Source: an uncultured Gammaproteobacteria bacterium
Lineage (GTDB): Bacteria > Pseudomonadota > Gammaproteobacteria > Pseudomonadales > UBA5518
DNA length: 9,863 nt
Direction: 5' to 3'
NCBI GenBank assembly: GCA_903921135.1
Contig: CAIXOY010000467.1
Span: forward strand, 1-9,863
The position numbers and the translations under genes are program-made. The notes beneath the pieces were generated by a model. It worked only from the letters and a program-made list of their open reading frames with translations. It was not told where the DNA came from and did no database searches. Each line of letters starts with the position of its first letter. Positions within the stretch are counted from its first letter, which is position 1. Below are positions 1-6,381 of the stretch, in pieces.

Positions 1-1
1 C

Positions 2-322
2 CTGGTGTACCTGGTGCTGAAGAACACCTGCCGCCGGCGCCGGCCGCCAGACTTCATCCCGCATTTCCGCAGTTTCGTGACGCCCGGCGATACCTTCAGT
101 TTCCCCTCGGGCCACACCTCGGCAGCGTTTCTTTTCGCCGGCCTGTGCGCGGGGGAATTCGGGATGTGGGCCGCGCTGCTGCTCTACCCGTGGGCGGCAC
201 TGGTAGGCGTATCACGGGTACTGTTGGGTGTGCACTTCCCCAGCGACATCGTGGCTGGCGCACTGCTCGGCAGCGGCCTGCTGATCGCAAGCCAGGAACT
301 GGTGACAACCGCAGGCCTGTAA
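2..322 (+). CDS. PAP2-family (type 2 phosphatidic acid phosphatase) protein, C-terminal part
   Basis: This is the 3' part of a PAP2 superfamily membrane phosphatase gene; the 5' end lies left of the window. All three parts of the family active site are visible in the 106 codons present: K-x6-RP (K7 to P15 of the fragment), PSGHT (35-39) with the general-base His38, and SR-x5-H-x3-D (S71 to D82) with the nucleophilic His78. Hydrophobic stretches between and after the motifs fit transmembrane helices. Such enzymes remove phosphate from lipid phosphates such as undecaprenyl pyrophosphate or phosphatidic acid; the exact substrate cannot be read from this fragment. The reading frame is open to the window edge, so the GTG at position 5 is not the start. 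The TAA stop (320-322) lies inside the first of two REP-like repeats. Confidence 0.9.
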   Translation: MVYLVLKNTCRRRRPPDFIPHFRSFVTPGDTFSFPSGHTSAAFLFAGLCAGEFGMWAALLLYPWAALVGVSRVLLGVHFPSDIVAGALLGSGLLIASQELVTTAGL

Positions 323-378
323 GAGCGGGCCATGCCCGCGACAACCGATCACCTGTGGGAGCGGGCCATGCCCGCGGC
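317..378. repeat. Pair of REP-like palindromic elements
   Basis: Two copies of a 26-bp unit lie at 317-342 and 353-378, a period of 36 bp, and match at 23 of 26 positions. Each contains a perfect GCGGGC-CAT-GCCCGC hairpin (325-339 and 361-375), preceded by a CTGT(AA or GG)GA head. This form matches the dispersed REP family common in Pseudomonas-like and Xanthomonas-like genomes. The pair fills the gap between two convergent genes, where such hairpins often act as bidirectional transcription barriers or mRNA stabilisers. Copy 1 contains the TAA stop of the PAP2 gene. Confidence 0.75.
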
Positions 379-382
379 CAAA

Positions 383-793
383 TCACCGCACCATGGTCAA
401 CGGCAGATCCTGCACATACGCGAGCTTCAGCTCCCGCGCCGCAAACCGCAGCCCCTGCGCCAAGCGCTCGATGCGATCCTGATACCGGATCGCCATATCC
501 AGCTTCCACTCCTGCCCCTCACGCATGTAGACGTGCGAGGCAAGGCAGTAGGTCTCACCGATGAAGAGATCATCCCCCTGCCACTCCCCCGTGTGGTTGC
601 CCACCAGATGGAACGTGCGGTCGTACTGGCGCAGCACCTCCATGCCCTGGAGGATCGCCGGCAGCCCGTCCATCACATAGCCCGGCCCGCTGATCTTGCA
701 GTGCGGTGCGAGCACGCGGTGGAACTCGTCAAAGCTGCGGTCATCGGCGATGCGTGCGTAGAGGTGGGTGAGGGCGAGGGTGTCGTGGAGCAT
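383..793 (-). CDS. SnoaL-like / NTF2-like fold protein
   Basis: This gene encodes a 136-residue protein read from the ATG at 793. Its pattern fits the SnoaL-like (NTF2-like) cone-barrel family: an N-terminal helical part with LYARIADDRSFDEF, the central ISGPGYVMDG strand region, a GNHTG stretch, and the strand-rich YCLASHVYMR and WKLDMAIRYQDR segments near the C-terminus. Members are ligand-binding proteins or small isomerases, dehydratases and hydrolases. The specific reaction cannot be told. A frame-compatible ATG at 856 overlaps the stop of the metallopeptidase remnant as TGATG and would add 21 residues with no family-like look. I prefer 793, which has a GGAAG sequence upstream. The gene converges on the PAP2 gene. 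It may be chromosomal backbone next to the ruined restriction locus rather than part of it. Confidence 0.75.
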   Translation of the reverse strand: MLHDTLALTHLYARIADDRSFDEFHRVLAPHCKISGPGYVMDGLPAILQGMEVLRQYDRTFHLVGNHTGEWQGDDLFIGETYCLASHVYMREGQEWKLDMAIRYQDRIERLAQGLRFAARELKLAYVQDLPLTMVR

Positions 794-855
794 GGCGGGC
801 TTCCGGGCGGTGCAATCGTGGCGGGGATCGTACTGCGCGGCAGAACTGCCCGCCA

Positions 856-1095
856 TCACCGGGTCCAGACCGACACCCCGAGCGGTAATGCGTTCAGTTC
901 CGCGCGGGCCTCACGCCAGCTCGGATAATGCGTGTCCAGCAAGGCGTGGAAACGCTCAGAGTGTACCGGCTCCCGCAGATGCAGCATCTCGTGCACTACC
1001 ACGTACTCAAGAAGATCCCGCGGCTTCTTCACGAGCTCGCTGTTCAGCCGGATCGTACCTGCCACCTGGTTACAGCCGCCCCACAGTGACGCGCT
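856..1095 (-). pseudogene. YgjP/M48-like zinc metallopeptidase, C-terminal remnant
   Basis: This is the C-terminal part of the YgjP-like (DUF45/SprT-related) metallopeptidase family often found next to type I restriction genes. Visible elements are WGGCNQ at the left end of the homology (from about 1083), the strand GTIRLNSEL, the zinc-binding helix HEMLH (HExxH) and the third-ligand region HSERF, followed by WREARAELN. Full-length relatives are about 230 residues; here only about 75 have family-like sequence. The missing N-terminal half is replaced by the start of hsdR in another frame (junction near 1083-1095), and the frame is open only to a stop at 1156-1158. A GTG at 1065 could start a 69-residue product keeping HExxH but lacking the WGGCN strand, so I treat the gene as inactivated. 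Its TGA overlaps a possible ATG of the SnoaL-like gene (TGATG). Confidence 0.75.
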
Positions 1096-1144
1096 GGATG
1101 ACGCGGTTCTGGGTGATGCGTTCGGGGCGCAGGTCTGGCGGCAT
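1070..1144 (-). pseudogene. hsdR: hsdR, N-terminal remnant (type I restriction subunit R)
   Basis: A 24-codon frame starts with ATG at 1144, five bases after the TGA of the upstream ATPase gene, and ends with TAA at 1070. Its first residues, through RPERITQNRVIQ, look like the opening of one class of HsdR subunits (typically an '(I)TQNRVI/V' helix before the N-terminal nuclease domain). After about residue 17 the likeness stops and the DNA becomes metallopeptidase sequence in a different frame. A complete HsdR is around 1000 residues and has nuclease and helicase motors; all of that is missing. The assignment rests on a short stretch, so it leans on context: hsdM and hsdS remnants lie upstream in the same direction, and a typical R-M-associated metallopeptidase lies downstream. 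Confidence 0.55.
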
Positions 1145-1148
1145 CGGG

Positions 1149-2582
1149 TCAGGCCTCAGGTTCCTGCATCTTCGCTAGCACAGCTCGGCCAGCGGCGGTC
1201 AGGCGGTAACGTTGCATACGGCTTTTCGGCTTGTCGGGGATGGTCATTTCGACCCAGCCAGCAGCCAACGCCGGTGCAAGGTAAAGGGCCATGAAACTGT
1301 CCCTGTGTTTGAGATGCATCAGCGCCTGCAGTTCACTACGGCTGTGAGCACCGGCCATCACAGCAAGCAACCGCGCGACCGGGTCGGTGACTTGCCCGGT
1401 GACTTGCCCGGTGACTTGCCCGGTGACTTGGGGGGTGACTTGCGGCGCACGGCTCGAAGCCACAGCCTGCAAGTACGCCTCATCAAACCCGAAGGTCATC
1501 CACACGCCCCCGGCGTCGAACTTCAGTTCAGGCTCGGGCGCGCCGGCTTGGCGGCAGGCATTGAAGATACGGGCGATGCCCCGGCCCCAGGCTTCGATCT
1601 CGCCGGCGCGGAAGAAGGCGTTGGCCACTTCGGGGTTGTGGGGTTGGGAGGAGTGCGGCTCGCGCAGCGTCTGCACGGTCCAGCCTTCGGGTAGCACGGC
1701 CGGGTTCCACAGCACCAGGCGGTCGTCGTACACGCGGATCTGCACCGGCGCAGGCACCATGTAGTCGCGGTGCACAAGCGAGTTGAGCACGGCCTCGCGC
1801 AGCGCCTCACGCGGCACGGGGAAGCGCTCCACCCGCACGATGTCCTCGTAGTGGATGGCCGCCTTCAGGTACTTGGTCAGCAGCAGATCCAGAGTCTGGC
1901 GCGCCTGGGTGAACAGATCGCCGTTGACCTCGTCGTGGTAAACCAGATCGTCCTGGCTGCGAAAGAACCCGATCTTCACGAAGGCGCCGCCCACGTGCTG
2001 CAGTGGGTCGGGGTGGAAGAGCAGCACGGCGGCGCGCTTCAGGTAGGCGCCTTCGGTCAAACGCAGGCGCGTCAGCAATGCCGCATCGGGCTCGGCCAGG
2101 GCCGTCTCGTCCAGGCGGCCACTGCGTTCGGCGAGAGCCCGGAAGCGGGTGAAAGCCGCAGGCGACAGATCAGATGCCGAGACACCCGGCAGCGGCGCAC
2201 CGTCCCACGTGCGCCCGTGACGGCGCAGCAGAAAGCGATCCAGCGCGGCGCCTTTGAGCTCCTGCAAGGTGCTGCCGCTGCGTTGGTAGTAGCGGCCCCG
2301 ATAGCTGATGGGCGTGGGGTAGGCGGGCGTCACCAGTTCCAGCACCTCGTGCCCGCCCTCGGTTCGCAGGTTCACCTGCACCACCACGCCCAACAGGTCA
2401 CGCACCTTGTTGGGCAGGTCTTCCAGCAGCTTGCGCGCCTGGGGCAAGCCCACAGGCCGGCCTGAATCGTCGCGGCCGATCACCAGCGTGCCGCCCTGGC
2501 TGTTGGCAAAGGCACAGACCCATTTCAGGTGGTCGTCCTGCCAGGACGCCTTCCACTCCAGTTGCTGGTGTTCGACGTTCAT
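1149..2582 (-). CDS. AlbA_2-domain GHKL-type ATP-binding protein with Fic-like winged-helix C-terminus
   Basis: This gene encodes a 477-residue protein of the COG2865-type family (AlbA_2 plus HATPase_c_4), often carried inside type I restriction operons and defence islands. Residues ~5-115 form the AlbA_2 (Schlafen-like) domain, with LEWKASW, FANSQGGTLVIG and YYQRSGS. Residues ~250-365 form a GHKL-like ATPase domain with the N-box EAVLNSLVHRDY (Asn267) and a glycine motif GRGIARI. A linker of QVT/QVTG repeats (380-399) leads to a winged-helix domain (~400-477) resembling the Fic-like C-terminal domain, with SRSELQ, MTIPDKP and RYRLTAAGRA. The ATG at 2582 is preferred because it overlaps the previous gene's TGA (ATGA) and has GGGAAG upstream. 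Its stop is followed within five bases by the hsdR remnant. It appears intact. Nucleic-acid binding or regulation is likely; the exact role is unknown. Confidence 0.87.
   Translation of the reverse strand: MNVEHQQLEWKASWQDDHLKWVCAFANSQGGTLVIGRDDSGRPVGLPQARKLLEDLPNKVRDLLGVVVQVNLRTEGGHEVLELVTPAYPTPISYRGRYYQRSGSTLQELKGAALDRFLLRRHGRTWDGAPLPGVSASDLSPAAFTRFRALAERSGRLDETALAEPDAALLTRLRLTEGAYLKRAAVLLFHPDPLQHVGGAFVKIGFFRSQDDLVYHDEVNGDLFTQARQTLDLLLTKYLKAAIHYEDIVRVERFPVPREALREAVLNSLVHRDYMVPAPVQIRVYDDRLVLWNPAVLPEGWTVQTLREPHSSQPHNPEVANAFFRAGEIEAWGRGIARIFNACRQAGAPEPELKFDAGGVWMTFGFDEAYLQAVASSRAPQVTPQVTGQVTGQVTGQVTDPVARLLAVMAGAHSRSELQALMHLKHRDSFMALYLAPALAAGWVEMTIPDKPKSRMQRYRLTAAGRAVLAKMQEPEA
1386..1445 (-). 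repeat. 12-bp tandem repeat array encoding a QVTG linker
   Basis: Five 12-bp units follow one another on the plus strand. Three are identical (GGTGACTTGCCC at 1386, 1398 and 1410), and units starting at 1422 and 1434 differ in the last bases (GGGG and GCGG). Read on the minus strand they encode the QVT-P/G repeat between the ATPase and winged-helix domains of the AlbA_2 protein. Because the unit is a multiple of three, gain or loss of copies changes linker length without breaking the frame. Confidence 0.9.
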
Positions 2583-2704
2583 GTCAGAACTTCCCAATGC
2601 CCACCTCTCGGCGGGCCTACGTACCGCAGCCGGCCTTCCTTGACGAGCTTGGCGGCAAGGAACATGGCGCTGGCGATGTACTCAAGGATGGTCGAGACCG
2701 TCAT
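2579..2704 (-). CDS. Small 41-residue protein resembling a winged-helix tail
   Basis: This short ORF starts with ATG at 2704, ten bases after the stop of the DUF429 gene, and its TGA overlaps the ATG of the AlbA_2 gene (ATGA). The upstream AAGGGTGAG can serve as ribosome binding site. The product has a helix-forming first half (TILEYIASAMFLAAKLVKEG) and ends GRLRYVGPPRGGHWEVL. That ending resembles the recognition helix and wing at the C-terminus of COG2865/Fic-type winged-helix proteins ('GxLxRxGPxKGGxWEV'). It could be a free-standing mini regulator, a leader that couples translation of the ATPase, or the surviving tail of a longer lost gene. An in-frame start further upstream (to 2803) would overlap the DUF429 gene and looks unlikely. 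The close spacing on both sides argues that it is translated. Confidence 0.6.
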   Translation of the reverse strand: MTVSTILEYIASAMFLAAKLVKEGRLRYVGPPRGGHWEVLT

Positions 2705-2714
2705 TGATTCTTGC

Positions 2715-3443
2715 TCACCCTTGGGTTCTCGGAACCCAGATCCAACCTTCGTCGGAGGGGACGTCGGCTGGTGGCTGTTCGAAGCTGTCGGGTGCCGTTG
2801 CAAACAGATACGCGATCAAGGCACAGATCCGAGCATCGTTTTTATCGTCGTGCCCGAGCGACTGCCGGCCGGCCAGACACGTTCTCACAAACTCTGTGTC
2901 GCGGCACGCAGCGGGATAGGTCTCGATGACGCGGAAGGCTTGTTCATCGGTCCAAACGCCACAGCTTTCCGTTTTCTGCGCGAACTTGGCGAGAACGTGC
3001 ATCCCTTTCGTTGCCTGGCTGCCGATCATGTCCTTGATGGCTGACAAAGGCGCTTTGCCGTGCTCGAACATGTAGCGCTCGGTATGGCGGAAGAGATAGC
3101 AGTTCAGCCCTGAGGTCTCATGTGGCTCGACGCTACCTTGTCGAGTGATCAAGCGCACGAATTCAACAGGGAACCCCAGCGGCGTATCGATGGCCATCGT
3201 TATGCCCGTCGCGGCTTCGGGACAGTGCGCTCCGCACGTCGTAAACAAGGTCTCAAGCCAGCCCCGCGTGTCTTTCGATGCGGCGATGCACTGCCGCAGG
3301 TTGCCGCGCCAGGGCGTTCCGACGACGGCCAACTTTTCGTCGAGGATGACGATGGCATCCCGGCTCGTGCCGTTTCGGTCACAGTTCCAACCGCCGACAT
3401 CCCAGCCGATGAAGAAGGACTGCGGGGCCGCGTCGGGCTTCAC
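2715..3443 (-). CDS. DUF429 predicted RNase H-fold nuclease
   Basis: This 242-residue protein fits the DUF429 family, predicted nucleases with an RNase H fold. Acidic residues sit where that fold expects metal ligands: Asp15 in FIGWDVGG on the first strand, Asp86 in AIDTPLGFP, and Asp203 in the HDDKNDARICAL helix near the end. RHTE (119-122), the TKGMHVLAKF helix and IETYPAA (173-179) are further family-like blocks. Length is normal for the family and no disruption is seen. The GTG at 3443 overlaps the TGA of the hsdS remnant (GTGA), and AGGACGAGG lies just upstream inside hsdS, so translation was coupled to hsdS. The start codon and binding site survived the deletion that destroyed hsdM and hsdS. 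This region looks less GC-rich than the biotin genes, in keeping with horizontal origin. The substrate is unknown. Confidence 0.85.
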   Translation of the reverse strand: MKPDAAPQSFFIGWDVGGWNCDRNGTSRDAIVILDEKLAVVGTPWRGNLRQCIAASKDTRGWLETLFTTCGAHCPEAATGITMAIDTPLGFPVEFVRLITRQGSVEPHETSGLNCYLFRHTERYMFEHGKAPLSAIKDMIGSQATKGMHVLAKFAQKTESCGVWTDEQAFRVIETYPAACRDTEFVRTCLAGRQSLGHDDKNDARICALIAYLFATAPDSFEQPPADVPSDEGWIWVPRTQG

Positions 3444-3511
3444 ACCAGCCTCGTCCTGCCTGTGAGCAGCTCTTGCATCATCCCCTGCTTGAGCAAGCGA
3501 GTTTTATCGCG
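3440..3511 (-). pseudogene. hsdS: hsdS, C-terminal remnant (type I specificity subunit)
   Basis: Reading on the minus strand from the GAT at 3508, 22 codons end at TGA 3442-3440 and contain TRLLKQGMMQELLTGRTRLV. This is the hallmark end of one class of HsdS subunits (the usual form is ALKQGMMQELLTGRIRLV), which forms the last coiled-coil and tail after the second target-recognition domain. Everything upstream, several hundred residues with both recognition domains, is gone and is replaced directly by hsdM sequence in another frame. No start codon serves this frame, so it is not a gene any more. Its stop overlaps the GTG of the DUF429 gene. Confidence 0.85.
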
Positions 3512-3690
3512 CCGGGCGGAATGACCACGGGCGGGGCGAAGTCGTCGCTGTTGCCGTACTTGTCGCTGATGTACTTGATGAACAGCATGAACAGGACGTA
3601 GTCCTTGTACTGGCTGGCATCCATGCCGCCGCGCAGCTCATCGCAGCTGGCCCAGAGAGAGGAGTAGAGGTCGGATTTTTTGAGTGCCAT
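3478..3690 (-). pseudogene. hsdM: hsdM, N-terminal remnant (type I DNA adenine methyltransferase)
   Basis: The frame starts with ATG at 3690, with AAAGGAT about nine bases upstream. Its first ~60 residues, beginning MALKKSDLYSSLWASCDELR and continuing with YKDYVLFMLFIKYISDKYG, are a clear HsdM N-terminal helical domain (HsdM_N, PF12161). After PVVIPPGA the sequence passes into hsdS sequence read in the wrong frame and stops at 3478, giving a possible 70-residue product. The S-adenosylmethionine-binding and NPPF/Y catalytic regions, several hundred residues downstream in a full protein, are absent, so no methylation is possible. The start and ribosome binding site are intact, so the truncated peptide could still be made and could keep transcription running into the DUF429 gene. 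Confidence 0.9.
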
Positions 3691-3924
3691 GCCCTGACAT
3701 CCTTTTGCGGCCCGAGGGAGTCTGAAGATCGGGAGATCGGCTGACAAGCCGCGGGCGCGGGGATGCTGCTGGAGTCTGGCCTCACAGCATGAGGCCTGAA
3801 CGATGAGGTTGCTTGAGACGGGGTCTGCCCGCCAAACATCAAAATCGCAGCGCGGAATCGGCATAGCGAGCGGCCGCAAAGAAGGCGCAACCTGACGAAG
3901 CGAAGATATGAGGAAGGGGGAATT
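3691..3924 (-). other. Intergenic region between tRNA-Pro and the hsdM remnant
   Basis: This 234-bp stretch holds no convincing gene. The minus-strand frame that enters it from hsdM (to an in-frame start at 3879) has no family-like sequence. The promoter of the former hsdM operon should lie here or upstream of the tRNA; I see no pair of boxes good enough to name. A perfect inverted repeat, listed separately, lies at 3778-3796. Confidence 0.6.
3778..3796. repeat. Inverted repeat upstream of hsdM, possible operator or hairpin
   Basis: GGCCTCA and TGAGGCC form a perfect 7-bp inverted repeat around a 5-base spacer (CAGCA on the plus strand), about 90 bases upstream of the hsdM start. No T-run follows on either strand, so it is not a typical terminator. 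It could be a regulator binding site for the old restriction operon, or chance. Confidence 0.4.
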
Positions 3925-4001
3925 TGGTCGGAGTGAAAGGATTCGAACCTTCGACCCCCGCCTCCCGAAGGCGGTGCTCTACCAGACTGAGCTACACTCC
4001 G
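3925..4001 (-). tRNA. tRNA-Pro (anticodon CGG)
   Basis: The minus strand folds into a complete 77-nt tRNA. The acceptor arms CGGAGTG (4001-3995) and CACTCCG pair. The D-arm is AGCTCAGTCTGGTAGAGC. The anticodon stem CCGCC/GGCGG carries the loop TTCGGGA with anticodon CGG (3967-3965). The T-arm contains the GGTTCGAATCC motif. The discriminator base is A and the CCA end is encoded (3927-3925). Anticodon CGG reads proline codon CCG, which is common in GC-rich genes. The gene lies just upstream of the hsdM remnant on the same strand, with its 3' end facing the restriction locus. This is the usual geometry when a genomic island has entered at a tRNA gene. Confidence 0.96.
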
Positions 4002-4008
4002 AAAACCG

Positions 4009-4026
4009 TTGGCAGGGACCTGCCAA
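4009..4026. terminator. Stem-loop between the DUF3094 gene and tRNA-Pro
   Basis: TTGGCAGG and CCTGCCAA form a perfect 8-bp inverted repeat with a 2-base centre (a 7-bp stem with a 4-base loop in practice). On the minus strand it is followed by CGGTTTTC, so it could end transcription from the DUF3094 gene. The U-run is short. The stem also falls in the putative 5' leader of the tRNA, so tRNA leader processing is an alternative role. Confidence 0.4.
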
Positions 4027-4035
4027 GGCGGCGCG

Positions 4036-4041
4036 ATTGTA
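4036..4041 (-). promoter_or_regulatory. Possible -10 element for tRNA-Pro
   Basis: TACAAT on the minus strand is close to the sigma-70 -10 consensus and lies 35 bases before the tRNA 5' end. It is followed by a GC-rich stretch (CGCGCC) like the discriminator of stringently controlled stable-RNA promoters. I do not see a good -35 box at the right distance, so this is tentative. Confidence 0.3.
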
Positions 4042-4055
4042 ATCAAATTTCCCCG

Positions 4056-4238
4056 TCAGGGGATATAAATTCTCTCGATCACCACGGCGATCACGCTGAG
4101 CAGCACGGTCACCGCTGTCAGCATCAGCATCATGTAGAGCGGCCGGAAAGGCTTGCGCTCCACCGAGTGGATGCCGCTCGATGTCACCTTGGCCACGCGG
4201 GCGCGGTCTTCCTCGCTGATCTCGTCTTCACGTCTCAT
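4056..4238 (-). CDS. DUF3094 family small inner-membrane protein
   Basis: This gene encodes a 60-residue protein with a charged N-terminal half (EDEISEEDRARVAKV), a conserved-looking SSGIHSVERKPFRPL block, then a single hydrophobic segment (about residues 36-55) and a short tail ending ERIYIP. This layout fits DUF3094, a gammaproteobacterial family of small single-pass membrane proteins of unknown function. The N-terminal half is predicted cytoplasmic because positive charges (RKPFR) precede the membrane segment. The ATG at 4238 lies eight bases after the stop of the acyl-CoA dehydrogenase gene, and the GAGG binding site overlaps that stop (TGAGG). The two genes are therefore almost surely one transcript with coupled translation. 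Confidence 0.82.
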   Translation of the reverse strand: MRREDEISEEDRARVAKVTSSGIHSVERKPFRPLYMMLMLTAVTVLLSVIAVVIERIYIP

Positions 4239-4246
4239 GGTGTACC

Positions 4247-6043
<1,797 letters not shown>

Positions 6044-6122
6044 CAGGGTCCTCCTTGGACGGGAGAGTTACGGCAGAACGGCAAGGATACGCGCTGCGCG
6101 GGCAAGTGGTGCGTGCCAGGGC

Positions 6123-6362
6123 TCAGGCGTAGCTGTCGATGATGCGCCCGGGGCCGTCGTCGTCATCGCCGGGCTCGCGCGGTTTGCGCCGCGGCTGCCC
6201 TTCGCGGCGGCGATCCGTGAGGCGCTCCTTGGCGTCGGTTTGCTCGACGGGCTTGGACGGCTGTTCTTGCAAGCGGGTTTTCTGATCCTCGGTCATGGCG
6301 CGGCCGAGGGGGTCGTAGGTCGGGGTATGAGGAAGCGGAGGAACGCTGTTGATGCCGGACAC
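6123..6362 (-). CDS. Hypothetical proline-rich, charged small protein
   Basis: I do not recognise a family. Read from the GTG at 6362, the protein has 79 residues: a proline-rich start (SVPPLPHTPTYDPLGR), a charged middle (MTEDQKTRLQEQPSKPVEQ), a basic patch (RRREGQPRRKPRE) and an acidic run (DDDD) before GRIIDSYA. There are no hydrophobic segments, so it is probably disordered and cytoplasmic. The GTG is chosen because GGAGG lies eight bases upstream. A TTG at 6389 would overlap the preceding gene by eight bases. The start lies 19 bases after the stop of the flagellar-rod-like small gene, so the two are probably co-transcribed. Retention of a good binding site suggests that it is real. Confidence 0.6.
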   Translation of the reverse strand: MSGINSVPPLPHTPTYDPLGRAMTEDQKTRLQEQPSKPVEQTDAKERLTDRRREGQPRRKPREPGDDDDGPGRIIDSYA

Positions 6363-6381
6363 GGCGGCGACCTCCGTGGGT

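Noticed and set aside
317..378. Possible CRISPR repeats
   Set aside because: Only two copies, a 10-base gap between them, palindromic core and position between convergent genes fit REP elements, not CRISPR.
1386..1445. 12-bp array as CRISPR or iteron origin
   Set aside because: No spacers between units, and it lies in frame inside a coding sequence encoding QVTG repeats.
3925..3950. Attachment-site direct repeat of the tRNA-Pro 3' end
   Set aside because: I looked for a second copy of the GTGAAAGGATTCGAA-like sequence in the left part of the window and saw none. No integrase gene is present.
3504..4046. Minus-strand open frame running through tRNA-Pro and the hsdM remnant
   Set aside because: It reads through a well-folded tRNA and overlaps hsdM in a different frame; no domain is visible.
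6044..6122. Promoter for the acyl-CoA dehydrogenase gene
   Set aside because: TTGCCC and TATCCT-like words occur, but the spacing (about 10 bases) is wrong. No FadR- or PsrA-like palindrome was seen.
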